Source: Oxyruncus cristatus (taxonomy: Eukaryota > Chordata > Aves > Passeriformes > Cotingidae). From it: DNA of 64,000 nucleotides. The stretch spans positions 124,001 to 188,000 of the forward strand of contig VXAY01002913.1 in the NCBI GenBank assembly GCA_013399855.1, written 5' to 3'. The first letter of the stretch is position 1. Each line of letters starts with the position of its first letter. A program made the position numbers and the translations under genes. Below, one piece after another: positions 40,101 through 48,100 of this stretch. The notes under the pieces were generated by a model that made no database searches, was not told the origin of the DNA, and saw only the letters and a program-made list of their open reading frames with translations.

Positions 40101-43100
40101 AGCTCCTATTATGCAGTAATAAGTGCCTCATCCTATTTTGTTCTGAAATAAATTAACATTACTTGAAGAATTAATTTGTTGTAGAAAGCATTTCCACAGC
40201 TGTAAGCATAGTGGTATTAACACATTTTTAACATTGTCTTACAATAATCTTAGAGATAATCTTAATTATCTTTCAGGTCTTATGACCTGATTGAAATAAA
40301 ACACAGGATTTCTCCTCTCACCACGCCCCCCCCCACCAAGGTAAACCTTCAAAAAATTGTATATAGATCTACTCCAAAGCTTAAAACAGGTGTAATTCAG
40401 ATGATTACATCATTTGTCTCATATTATGTCATGGCTTGCCATTTTACACATAAAAGAAAGATCCTGGAGCCCTTTGTTTGTTTATTTACACTATCTGACC
40501 ACTTCTTCATCTGCTACATATATCTGCTGTATCTAGGGAATAGTCTAGTTCCCTGTGTGCATTATTAAGTGTACTTTTAAGACAAAATGCTTCTTTGCTG
40601 ATGTGAAGAGTACAGAACATGAATAAAGCTCAACACGGGAGACGCTTTCCAAAACTCACTGAGTCCTGTGATGAATTCCTTTGGGGTAAGTGAGCCATTG
40701 CCATCAGCATCCAATGTAACAAAAACTTTTTCAAGCTCTTCCAGACTAAGAGGTAACTCAGGATGCAGTCTCTGAAATGATAAAACATACAGCTACTTCA
40801 TCCATTACTACAGAATAAGAGGAAGACTAGATTCTACAGAACATCAATAATACAGAAGGATAGGTCCTTTGTTTCCCAGAGTGAAAATCCAAACACGTTA
40901 CAGAGTAAAACAAGATCAACTGAGGGGCATTTGCTTTAATAACTTCTTTATTTGCCTTGATGAATCCATTATCACAATGCAGTGAGAACAAGCTCCCTGT
41001 GACACAATTTAGAATCACACAGGGAAGAAGAAGAACTTAAGGTGGAGACTCAACATCCTGGTGAAATGCCTTGATTATCGAGCTACCGGACAAACTCAGC
41101 AGCAGAACTCTATGCCTAGTTCCTTCCACATCATGAGATCAAGCAAGAGACTTTCCAGATGACTACATTATAGAGGATATACTGTCCTAACTAAAGCTGC
41201 TTCAAAAGATATAATTTTGAAAATAACTACATAAACAAACAAATAAATAAAACAAAGCTAAGAAAGCTGCATGGTCCGAAGACCAAGGACCTTCTGATCC
41301 TGTAACAAGTTAAATGTAGTTTATGACTACTTATGAAATGCAGCATGCTTACACCAAGGAAGACATAACTTCATGAAATCATCTCCACAAAATTACATTT
41401 TCTTTCCCCCGATAATCTCAAGACAGGCATAAAAAAAAAAAAAAAAATCTGTAAAACTGATCCTAATGGGTTTACGCCAATTCTTTTGACAGTGTAGACA
41501 GATTCCCAGAAATAGGAGGAACTGGAATGACAAACAACTACAACAGCAAGGATCTCAGTGGGAGAAAGAAATAGGAAGATTAAAACACCAGCTTGAAAAG
41601 CAGTATAAATACACACCAGTGAAGTCCTCTACTTTATTAGTTAAGCTTTTAATCTCCCCCCCTCAATCTGCTGTTGTATATAGAACATACTAAAATTGCA
41701 AGCTAGTCGGTTGATAAAGTTCATCAGATTAAAACTGTTAAACTGTTCCACTGTGGGAAAGGGATTTAGGGCCAAAGAAAGTTTCTCCTTCAATCCAGGT
41801 AAAATAGAAATGACTGTTCAATATACTAAGCCATACAGGCAAGGTAAGAATTGGCTGAGTGCATTAACCAGGATTTCCCTGGCTGCAATGAAGGCTGCAA
41901 TGGACTGTATGAGCTGAAGGAAGAGCAGTAAAAGGAATTCCAAGGTGGTCTTGAGAAGTCAAATCAACAGCTTCTAAAGCACAGAACTATCTGGAACAGT
42001 CACAAAGGGACTTCTGAGCAGGATTAATTGGGCATTGCTACCTGCTTTGAAAAAACCAAAGAAAATTTACTTCATCGGCAATGTATCTGGTCACCAGTTT
42101 CTTACTTAAACACAGCCATCCTCCCAAAGCTTTGGATTTTAATCTCTTAGATCTAAAGGGAAACTTTTTAAAATGAGCTTCTGTTGTAAAAGTCTTAGAG
42201 CCTACGCTGCACTGATGAGGGAGGAGGTGCTTCAGACAAATTACTCTTTTCACACTCAGAAAAACAGAAACTGTACCCCTATTGCCAGGTCTTTTGCTGG
42301 AGAAGCACTTCTTGAGAGCTGGTTGTCCTGGTCCGACCATGCCATCAACACAGAACCACTTGCTATTCCAGTACAATGGCTTGTGGGTCTTGCTGCAAAC
42401 CTGACTGACAAATACATGCTTCTCCAAATACAGCTGGAGTGCCCTAATGCAGCGTTCAAATTCTGATGTGAATTACACTAATTTTACAATAGAAAACACC
42501 ACAATTATTTCTACTTTCTTGAGAAAGTATATGAAAATAGGAGATTCTGAGGAATGCTCGATCAAATTCCCAGTGGATAATTTACAGACTTTGATGAATT
42601 AGGCCACACTTACCATTGTTACTAAGATTAAGTCAATGTTTTCCCAATCTCTAGTTTTTATTCTTAATAAAATAATTAAATTTTTTTGGTAGGGAAAGAA
42701 AATGTTATTGGTCTCATAATTATGGTTTTGTTTATTTGCTCATTTCAGGCTTACTGTAAAATCCTTTAAATATGAGGCTCTTGAAAAATTTAAAAGAAAA
42801 AAAAGAAATAAAACATTCAGAGATACCACTGGAGCTTCAAAAGAAACCATCTGCATTGCCACCAAATGTGCTCTGTGCTTTCATGAAGTCTATGTTTAAT
42901 TCTCTGAAAATACAAAGCCTTTACTCTGCTAAATAAAAAGACAGAGGTCAAATAGCTAAGAGCAAGATCTGAACTCAGTTCTACTATACACATTTTACAA
43001 CACGAATTCTCTTTATTCATTACAACCTCAAGGCCCAAAGGACGAAACTGTGGTTTCAAGTCTCAGGTAAAGTATACTTTCTTGCAATTTCAGAAAATCT

Positions 43101-45091
43101 CATTTGTTCAAAAGTTGAGTACATTTGCTATTTTCAAACAGAATGAAAAAATTTAAAAAAAAATCAGTATTAACATAGTCTCACAATAAACAGCACGATA
43201 TAATCAGGGAGAAGTAAATCTTTAGTATAATTACTATATATTATAGACACATTAGAAAACTTTACAAAATTTGTTCCATTGAAATTAAGTGGATATCAGA
43301 TACTCAGCATTCTGTTGAAAATCATGTTTGTATCACGACTAAAGACTGAAAAGCTTAATTTTAGCATCCTATATCTGAAGCAAAGCTTCATTAATGGTGA
43401 GCAGTACAGAACTACCTAACAGCACAATGCAAATGTGATCAACAATTAGTACCTTTTAAAGAAAAACTGATTTACTTAATTGATTTATGTCTTTCATATA
43501 GGGAGTAAACAGCATGAAAAGTACAGGAAACAAAAGCAAGTATAAAGAAACATCATCTCAACTGTCCTGAGCACCTTTATTTTTGCATTTAAATGAGCTT
43601 ACATACACTTACATACATACTGAGGTTGTCAGATACAGTAAACAAGCACTCATGATGAAATAGAAGAAACAGAAGAAAACAGGAATTAAAACTTTTTATG
43701 CACATATATGGGTTTTCCATTAGGTAAAAACAAATGCCATTCAGTTTTTGGAAAGACAATAAAATTATAATCTATTAAATGCTCTGTGGGCCTGGTTTTA
43801 CCAAAAATTACCATTGGTAATGTCTTTGTTTGTGTTCAGTTACTTCAATGAGGTAACAAAGACTGGTAAAGCCTACAGCACAGCAAGAATCTGCACCCCT
43901 CTCTTTTTTCAACTTTGGATAATTAACAAAGGTCATCCAAAAACTCAGCAACACAAAACTGCACAGAAACCACAGAAACCTCTTGAGAGCTAGTAAACTG
44001 AGCAGTTTACTTAGATTTCTTTCCTCTTTTTTTTTTTTACTTAGATTTTTGCTCTTCCGACATAGGTAGTTAAAATTATTTCCTATGTACAGACACATCT
44101 TTGTTTCTGAGGACATGGAAGGTTTCTAAATTTTACACTATATGCTTTCTTTGACAGTTGTTTGCAATTAATTCATTTTGCTCCCACTCCCCAATTCTAT
44201 TTCATCCATAAGTACTGAAGTAGAAATGGATTAACACAATTAGATTATGATTTGCATGTCACATGTGAGTATATACTTGTTTTCTGCCACATACTGGTTC
44301 AAATCATCTTATCAGTTCTGCAATATGCACCCAATTACATTTTCAAAAGATTTTGTTACATATAGTTGCTTTTGTCGTCAACATTTTCAGCAAATCTGAT
44401 TTTGGGCCCTCAAACAAACTAAACATAAATTGGTAAGATTACTGCAAATGGTGAATAATGCTAAAAGTACTGTTCGTCTATACTTCCTACATTTATATGT
44501 GATCCAGCTGAGAGTTCAGCATTATTGAGCAGTGAAACCAAAGTGAAAGACTTTATTTACACAATTTTACTGAAAAACAGGATAAAATTGATGGACTGAA
44601 TACATTCATGACACTGTGGCAAATTGCAAAATAATGAATTTACTGGTGTTTCAACTTTTTTTATGAGAAGGGAATTAAATTCCCAGGGAATTTTTTTAAA
44701 CTTCATTTACTTTGATTTTCCTGTTTTTTTTTTTTTTGCTTTGACTGGAAAAAAATTCAGGCATTATGTAAGACTTCAAATATATTATTTTAAATTCCAT
44801 ATATCTGTTTAAAGTTATGAGGAGAGTGTTAACACTTTGAATTCTAAATTAATCCATCTCAACTCATTAATGGCATTAAGAGCTTCTCTCATTGTGCATT
44901 TCACATAATCAATTTTGTTTTACCTGCATGTCTTGACGAGTGACGAAGCCTTTGCCTTCCAGATCACAAATCTGAAAGAACTCTCGTGCTTTTCCCAACA
45001 CAGTTAGTTCTGGGTCTTGTTCTCCAGTCCTGCTTCTCTCTGCATCTCCTGGCGGCACAGGACTGGCACAGTCTCCTTGTATTCTGTCCAT
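1105..45091 (-). CDS. CRACR2A: CRACR2A (EFCAB4B), calcium-sensing large Rab GTPase; split gene, 17 coding exons
   Basis: Seen: 17 exons joined by GT-AG introns give one open frame of 701 residues. Spans are 45091-44924, 40771-40660, 38227-38059, 36543-36397, 31046-30956, 28361-28266, 23717-23530, 21608-21537, 19110-19065, 18243-18152, 16848-16524, 11711-11579, 9757-9676, 8575-8461, 6806-6705, 2161-2085 and 1195-1105. Domains: degenerate EF-hand loop 43-54, canonical EF-hand loop 77-88, coiled coil about 150-363, linker 364-510, Rab fold 513-672 with GNSSVGKTS (520-528), T545, WDTAGQE (567-573), NKTD (626-629) and ECSA (654-657), then CC at 697-698. Known for the family: CRACR2A binds Orai1/STIM1 and supports store-operated calcium entry; the Rab form traffics on vesicles with dynein and acts in T-cell signalling. 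The match to human CRACR2A runs through nearly every exon, which excludes RASEF and RAB44. Cellular role in this species is inferred from orthology. Confidence 0.97.
1196..2084 (-). other. Intron after coding exon 16
   Basis: About 0.9 kb of A+T-rich intron with no repeat or conserved block that I recognise. Confidence 0.8.
2085..2161 (-). CDS. CRACR2A: CRACR2A coding exon 16: Rab G5 box
   Basis: Encodes residues 647-671 plus two bases. [22 protein letters not shown] contains the ECSA G5 motif and aligns with human [22 protein letters not shown]. Acceptor is GATTGTAG, donor AG|GTAAGA. Confidence 0.96.
3139..3162. repeat. AT microsatellite
   Basis: Two blocks of alternating A and T separated by AA. 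Confidence 0.9.
6331..6432. repeat. GA-rich purine tract
   Basis: About 100 bases almost wholly A and G on the plus strand, with GAGA and AAAAAG units. In the CRACR2A pre-mRNA it reads as a long C/U tract. It accounts for the lysine/arginine-rich and serine/phenylalanine-rich open frames here, which are not genes. Confidence 0.9.
6705..6806 (-). CDS. CRACR2A: CRACR2A coding exon 15: Rab G4 box
   Basis: Encodes residues 613-646. [19 protein letters not shown] contains the guanine-specificity motif NKTD (626-629). A 34-codon symmetric exon. Acceptor is TTCTGCAG after a T-run; donor AAG|GTAAAA. Confidence 0.97.
6807..8460 (-). other. Intron after coding exon 14
   Basis: About 1.65 kb. It contains a cluster of inverted repeats at 8094-8156 and otherwise nothing recognisable. 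Confidence 0.8.
8094..8156. repeat. Nested inverted-repeat cluster
   Basis: A 9-base perfect palindrome with a one-base centre lies at 8099-8117. A second inverted pair is TCAGTGAT (8105-8112) with ATCACTGA (8125-8132). An outer pair is GCTAGTG (8094-8100) with CACTAGC (8150-8156). Alternative hairpins are therefore possible; the origin is unknown. Confidence 0.6.
8461..8575 (-). CDS. CRACR2A: CRACR2A coding exon 14: Rab core
   Basis: Encodes residues 574-612: [20 protein letters not shown] then [18 protein letters not shown]. These are the Rab-family motifs after switch II ([19 protein letters not shown]). Acceptor is TTGTAG, donor GAG|GTAACA. Confidence 0.97.
8576..9675 (-). other. Intron after coding exon 13
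   Basis: About 1.1 kb. It holds a two-copy tandem duplication at 8775-8812 and nothing else recognisable. Confidence 0.8.
8775..8812. repeat. Tandem duplication, 19-base unit, two copies
   Basis: ACAAGAGAGAAGCTGCAAT occurs twice head to tail with no mismatch. Confidence 0.95.
9676..9757 (-). CDS. CRACR2A: CRACR2A coding exon 13: Rab G3 box
   Basis: Encodes the end of G547 to residue 573 plus two bases: [20 protein letters not shown] then DTAGQE. WDTAGQE is the G3/switch II motif, with the catalytic glutamine Q572 kept, so GTP hydrolysis is expected. Acceptor is TTGCAG, donor CG|GTGAGA. Confidence 0.97.
9758..11578 (-). other. Intron after coding exon 12
   Basis: About 1.8 kb. It contains a short CR1 3'-end fragment at about 10482-10560. 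The overlapping small open frames at 10.5-11.6 kb show no family match. Confidence 0.8.
10482..10560 (-). mobile_element. CR1 LINE fragment, 3' end
   Basis: CACAGAATCATCGAATAATT followed by a CAGGTTGGAAGGGATCT motif is the complement of the CR1 3' end. Severely truncated. Confidence 0.8.
11579..11711 (-). CDS. CRACR2A: CRACR2A coding exon 12: Rab P-loop and switch I
   Basis: Encodes residues 503-546 plus one base. [20 protein letters not shown] carries the P-loop (G520 to S528); [15 protein letters not shown] contains switch I threonine T545. Acceptor is TTGAAG, donor G|GTAAGA. Confidence 0.97.
15640..15665. repeat. (CAAAA)n simple repeat
   Basis: Short run of CAAAA units. Confidence 0.85.
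15988..16511 (-). mobile_element. CR1 LINE fragment abutting exon 11 donor
   Basis: On the minus strand it encodes [20 protein letters not shown] then [17 protein letters not shown] and [15 protein letters not shown], the typical C-terminal part of the CR1 reverse-transcriptase ORF. The 5' truncation point lies within about 15 bp of the exon 11 donor. The 3' end near 15988 is degenerate. Confidence 0.9.
16524..16848 (-). CDS. CRACR2A: CRACR2A coding exon 11: linker before the Rab domain
   Basis: The longest coding exon, residues 394-502. It starts with an acidic FEEDD stretch, then RRNSAGLNG, the conserved block [17 protein letters not shown], a serine/glutamate-rich stretch, and the conserved [13 protein letters not shown]. 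The prolines that make this region proline-rich in the human protein are mostly absent. Acceptor is GTCTAG, donor AAT|GTAAGA. A minus-orientation CR1 fragment begins within about 15 bp of the donor, and the frame stays open into it down to a stop at 16182. Confidence 0.93.
16849..18151 (-). other. Intron after coding exon 10
   Basis: About 1.3 kb. It includes a degenerate plus-orientation CR1 3' part at about 17213-17550; the remainder is unique. Confidence 0.8.
17213..17550 (+). mobile_element. Degenerate CR1 LINE 3' part
   Basis: Phrases such as GGGACCTCCATCCAGGTGTTC, AACAAGGCCTGGAGCAACCT, GAGTTGGACC and GAGGTCCTTCCCACCTAAATT follow the order of the CR1 3' region. Diverged; boundaries approximate. 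Confidence 0.7.
18152..18243 (-). CDS. CRACR2A: CRACR2A coding exon 10: basic linker
   Basis: Encodes residues 364-393 plus two bases. The conserved core is [19 protein letters not shown], matching human [19 protein letters not shown]. Acceptor is CTGTAG, donor GG|GTAAGA. Confidence 0.94.
18244..19064 (-). other. Intron after coding exon 9
   Basis: About 0.8 kb with nothing recognisable. Confidence 0.8.
19065..19110 (-). CDS. CRACR2A: CRACR2A coding exon 9: end of coiled coil
   Basis: A 46-nt exon for residues 348-363, [16 protein letters not shown], matching human ERNKHLRDERDICFQ. Acceptor is TTTACAG, donor CAG|GTAACC. Too short to appear as an ORF; found by frame and family match. Confidence 0.94.
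20345..21490 (+). mobile_element. Avian endogenous-retrovirus LTR-like element
   Basis: From a GACTGGCTGCCAGCTG phrase, through GAGAAACAAAGTCAAAACTA and repeated TCCTTCACAA / CCATGGG-type units, to TTCTTCATTGACCTTGGTGT, the order of phrases matches a C+T-rich LTR-like repeat familiar from bird genomes. No gag, pol or env frame is present. The 197-residue open frame across it is serine- and proline-rich repeat translation, not a gene. Family and ends are from memory, so approximate. Confidence 0.6.
20471..20991. repeat. Perfect 260-bp direct duplication around one N
   Basis: 20471-20730 and 20732-20991 are identical base for base, with the only ambiguous base of the window (N, 20731) exactly between them. 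This is the pattern of two overlapping contig ends placed end to end rather than merged. Confidence 0.95.
21537..21608 (-). CDS. CRACR2A: CRACR2A coding exon 8: coiled coil
   Basis: Encodes residues 324-347 plus two bases: [20 protein letters not shown] then DLL. Nearly identical to human. Acceptor is TTATAG, donor AAG|GTAATG. An LTR-like repeat ends roughly 50 bp beyond this donor. Confidence 0.96.
21609..23529 (-). other. Intron after coding exon 7
   Basis: About 1.9 kb, A+T-rich, with a T-run near 22950-22966. No repeat family or exon recognised. Confidence 0.8.
23530..23717 (-). CDS. CRACR2A: CRACR2A coding exon 7: coiled coil, leucine-rich
   Basis: Encodes residues 262-323 plus two bases. 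It contains [20 protein letters not shown] and [21 protein letters not shown], the glutamine- and leucine-rich helical core shared with human. Acceptor is CCCCAG, donor AT|GTAAGT. Confidence 0.97.
23718..28265 (-). other. Intron after coding exon 6
   Basis: About 4.5 kb. It holds an A-run at about 24763-24780 and a 1.2-kb CR1 copy at about 26105-27310; the rest is A+T-rich unique sequence. Confidence 0.8.
26105..27310 (-). mobile_element. CR1 LINE copy, about 1.2 kb, 5' truncated
   Basis: It begins with CACAGAATCATAGAATACCA, the complement of the CR1 3' end, and continues through the antisense of the CR1 3' coding region (phrases such as CCTCCAAGTCTTTTTTTCTC, CAGCCTATGCAGGTCTTCCT and TTGGTAAATCCACGCTGGCT). 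Frames are broken, so it is dead. Confidence 0.92.
28266..28361 (-). CDS. CRACR2A: CRACR2A coding exon 6: coiled coil
   Basis: Encodes residues 230-261, starting [13 protein letters not shown] and ending LVQKQKR. Phase 0 at both ends. The donor AGG|GTACTA is the weakest in the gene, so skipping of this 96-nt symmetric exon would keep the frame. Acceptor is TTTTGCAG. Confidence 0.95.
28362..30955 (-). other. Intron after coding exon 5
   Basis: About 2.6 kb. A CR1 3' end lies at about 30356-30525. At 30772-30800 a short GTTTGAAGCTGCA-type unit occurs twice. The rest is unremarkable. Confidence 0.8.
30356..30525 (+). mobile_element. CR1 LINE 3'-end fragment
   Basis: GGACAAGTCCCTGAGCAACC, then TGATCTAGTTTG, then GAGGTGCCTTCCCACCCATG ending at ATTCT is the sense-strand 3' end of CR1. 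Confidence 0.8.
30956..31046 (-). CDS. CRACR2A: CRACR2A coding exon 5: coiled coil
   Basis: Encodes residues 199-229, with [19 protein letters not shown] and then [11 protein letters not shown]. It is charged and helical and almost identical to human. Acceptor is TTGTTAG, donor AAA|GTGAGT. Confidence 0.97.
33650..34160 (-). mobile_element. Old, strongly diverged CR1/L3-like LINE fragment
   Basis: The stretch around 33964-34012 (ATTCTTCTTGTGTTGGAGAA and CACACAGTACTAAG) keeps the order of CR1 antisense phrases, and GCCCCTTGGTTCTAC upstream fits a neighbouring part. Divergence is high, so the exact family is unsure. Confidence 0.5.
35810..35930. repeat. TA-rich low-complexity block
   Basis: Repeated TATATAT runs broken by GCATG and GTTTAC spacers. 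Confidence 0.8.
36397..36543 (-). CDS. CRACR2A: CRACR2A coding exon 4: start of coiled coil
   Basis: Encodes residues 150-198 plus two bases. [19 protein letters not shown] followed by [17 protein letters not shown] is nearly identical to the human protein and opens the helical region. Acceptor is TTTCAG, donor AA|GTTAGT. Confidence 0.97.
36544..38058 (-). other. Intron after coding exon 3
   Basis: About 1.5 kb. A T-run lies at 37496-37506. The 119-codon plus-strand frame at 37355-37714 has no family match. Confidence 0.8.
38059..38227 (-). CDS. CRACR2A: CRACR2A coding exon 3: acidic linker
   Basis: Encodes residues 94-149 plus two bases of the next codon. It has an acidic run GDDEDEE and ends in [10 protein letters not shown], close to human DRLGAQKVLE. 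The first half is poorly conserved against human, as expected for a linker. Acceptor is TTCTTAG, donor GA|GTGAGT. Confidence 0.94.
38228..40659 (-). other. Intron after coding exon 2
   Basis: About 2.4 kb, with a GT-rich stretch (about 39353-39390) and a TA microsatellite (about 39802-39821). Otherwise nothing recognised. Confidence 0.8.
39802..39850. repeat. TA microsatellite and flanking TA-rich DNA
   Basis: About ten TA dinucleotides, then degenerate TA-rich sequence. Confidence 0.9.
40660..40771 (-). CDS. CRACR2A: CRACR2A coding exon 2: canonical EF-hand
   Basis: Encodes residues 57-93 plus one base. The loop [12 protein letters not shown] (77-88) has D, D, N, S, T and E at the six coordinating positions, a complete EF-hand and the best candidate calcium sensor. 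It is flanked by acceptor TTTCAG and donor A|GTGAGT. Confidence 0.96.
40772..44923 (-). other. Intron after coding exon 1
   Basis: About 4.2 kb. An A-run lies at about 41430-41447 and a T-run at about 44726-44738. A possible ancient interspersed repeat lies at about 43775-43900. The 129-codon minus-strand frame at 42038-42427 has no family match. Confidence 0.75.
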
Positions 45092-45162
45092 TGTCGCAAT
45101 CTCAGCTCAGGAATATTTTGGGATGCTGCTATCCCATTTACTCATAAATTCTGATCTGAAAC
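44924..45162 (-). CDS. CRACR2A: CRACR2A coding exon 1 with 5' UTR part; ATG at 45091
   Basis: Encodes residues 1-56, including the first EF-hand entry helix (KAREFFQ) and the loop D43 to D54. The loop has E at position 3, K at 5 and D at 12, so it is unlikely to bind calcium well; the human loop is similarly degenerate. The ATG has A at -3 and G at +4, and an in-frame TGA lies six codons upstream, which fixes the start. The acceptor AG at 45163-45164 follows a pyrimidine-rich tract, so 45092-45162 is 5' UTR spliced to an upstream non-coding exon. The donor is CAG|GTAAAA; it leaves phase 0. Confidence 0.95.
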
Positions 45163-48100
45163 CTGTGCATGGAAGGTAAGGAAAAAAGCAAATCAGACCC
45201 TCTTAATGATGTTTTCCACAATCTCTTAGCAACCATCTATTTAATTAGGCACTAAAGCTCAGAAAGGAAAAAAAAAGCTTTTTGAAAATGCCTACCCTTG
45301 ATGGGCTGCACTGAAGACGCTGCAAATGGGATGATGAATGGGGAGAGGGCAGTCTGAGGGAAGACAAAACTAGCTCCAAAACGGAATCTCAAAGCAAAAT
45401 CAGCCAGTTTGCAAAAAATGTGGACAATTAATCAATAAGAACAAGGAAACACAAGAAATATGGGTAAATACAAAAATAATTTAAAGCCATATGGAAGTAT
45501 GAAAGTGGTATCCTTTTGACTCCCATCATCTTAGCACCACATATGACAATTCTCATGCAGTGTTTTGGAACTCAGTCTATATGACAGGAATAAAACGGAA
45601 GGTAATTGATGTCTGAAGGAAAATGATGGATCATGGTGTTTAAATCAACTAAGTAAAATTAAGAGAAAGACAATGTATTATGGAATTCTGAAATATTTTC
45701 TTAGATTCATCCTTATTACTTAGGGCCTTGACTTTCACCTGTGAAGGAGAACTAATTGCTAGCGAACTTGGTGCAAAGACTTCCCTGTATGATTTCAACT
45801 CATTATCATGTGGGTAAACCAAGTAGAAGACAGTCTGTTTCACTGTAGTAATGTGTATTTGTGACAGGCTAAGAACATGTGTGCAGTTAGCAGCTCTCAG
45901 ATGACATGCAAAAACTTGACTCATTCATTACCTGCATCTCCAATTTGTGTTTCTGCTTTTCTAAGTAGGTCTACTTAAAGTAGCCACAAATTTGTCTGAT
46001 AATTTTTAACAGATTAAAGTATTTTGTAAGGCATTTAACTATTATAAAGGAATACAGCCTAATTCTGACCCATGCACAACTCGGAACAGCTCCAACAGAG
46101 GCCAGTGAGAACTGTTTAAATCTGAAATGTGTACTGTCTTCAGAGTACAGGCCTTGGCATTGCACGGATGTGAAGGCAGAATCTGAGGAAACAAGATCTC
46201 GGGCTTGTCTATGCAGTTTCTTAAGGAGAAAAGGCTCACACAGACAGAGCAATTCAGCCAGAGCCTGTTTTATTTTATGCTTAAGTTCAAACCTGGCAGT
46301 GTTTAAAACACAGCATCTTCCAAGAATTTCATAGATGTCACACTTAGAGCTTGCAGTGGTTTCCCATGACAAAGTATTTTCTCTGATAGCTATGGGCCAG
46401 GTAGTTGGATCTCCCATATTGCATGTAAGTATAAATGCACTCTAAACAGGCCACTGACTTCAAACCAAACTAGGACTTCAATGAGCAAATCACCCACCCC
46501 CTCTGAAACCATGTGACAAAAATCTGCAAACACAGGTAATTTTCCTCTCCCTACCTGATCTCTTTTACAGTCATCATCCCAGGACTGTTCCTCAAATACT
46601 CTCTGAAGCTGAAACAATTGTGGCTTAATAGCCAAAGAACTCAGATGTCAAAATCCTTACTAAAGCAGTTACAAGCAGGAGAAGAAAAAACTCAGAGAAG
46701 CCAAGGAATGGTTACATCCAATACCATTCCACCTTAGGAAAATCTTCCTCAGAATGGGTTTCACATCATTAGAACGTACAGCAGTCAGGGATGCTCTATA
46801 AACCCCAAGACCATCTATTTAAACCAAGTCCCTGCCCCTAGCTGCACCCAACACACTACACAGGGTGACCCCCAAAAGGCACCAGAACTGACCAGAGCAC
46901 CCATGCCAGCAGCCAAGGAGGCCCTGGATAATTAAAAGGGCTAGAAAATGCTGTCACACATAAGAAGGGGCTTTTGGCTATGACAATTGCCTGAACAGCT
47001 GTACTCTTTCTCTTACAAGGAAAATTTCTAGCTCAGAAAGTCTGACCAGCCTTCAGTAGCGGGGAAGATACACAAAGGAAAAGATCACTCCATAACTGCC
47101 CAGTTTCTTATCACCTTTCATGACGTTTCCGACAATAGACAGTCTTACAAACAGTAAAAGAGCTAGATGAATCTTTGCTCTCACTCTGTATAGCCATCCA
47201 CAAGTGGATCAGGTGGAAATGCCATGGAAAACCACATTCAGGCTACAGTGGCATAATAGTCTGGATGAGATTCTCCTTTCACACTGTTTTTACACACCTG
47301 AACTTCACTTATGTCAATACAGCTCACTCCTGGTTGACACCAGTGTATGAGGTAATCAAAACCACATCATTGGTTTCAGTTTTGCGGTGACACTAAGTTA
47401 AAGACAGGTTTAAAAATACAATAAATCAACAGGACAAGTGCAGACTAATAATGGTCTCGACAAGATCTGACACAGACTCCAAGTGTATTGAAGATTTTCT
47501 TTTTCACATCTGAACAATTTCTCAAAAGGCCACAACTGCAGGAACAGGCCTTGTGAATCATAATAGTAAGTTTGCTAGTGCCTGTGGTCTCTGCACAGTC
47601 CATTAGACTTCCTTAAGAAAAAGGAAAAACTGCGCAAGGAATAGATAGCCAACTGCATGTGAAGAAACAGAAACACAAAACCAGATTAAAAACAGTGGAA
47701 CAAAAAGGCAGTCCATACAGTGTGATAGAGTTGTTTGCATTTAGCAAACAGTACAGTTCAGCAAACATCATCATGCTTTCTAAATACTTCCATACCACAA
47801 AATGAAATTACGTGTATCATGAGAGCCTCGCCTTGTTAGAAGTTGCCCCACCTTCTAAACATACCATAAAAACTTGCTACACAGAGAGTGTCTTCAATAC
47901 AGCAGAAAATTAAATTAGAGCATATGCAAAAATCCTTGTATCCTTATGGCAGCTGCTAAAGCTGGCAGAGTTCATCGTAATTCCTACAGTGTCCTGATAC
48001 TTTGCAAATGCTGGTAATAACATGAAAGATTAAAACTGCAATTTGTCCCCCATGACTGAATCAGCAATGTAATGATTTCAAGGCCAGTTTTAAATAACAT

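Noticed and set aside
42038..42427. 129-codon minus-strand frame in the first coding intron
   Set aside because: No motif, no family similarity, no splice context; length is within chance for this much sequence.
45971..46417. 148-codon minus-strand frame upstream of the ATG exon
   Set aside because: No recognisable domain, and part of it overlaps a stretch resembling an ancient repeat.
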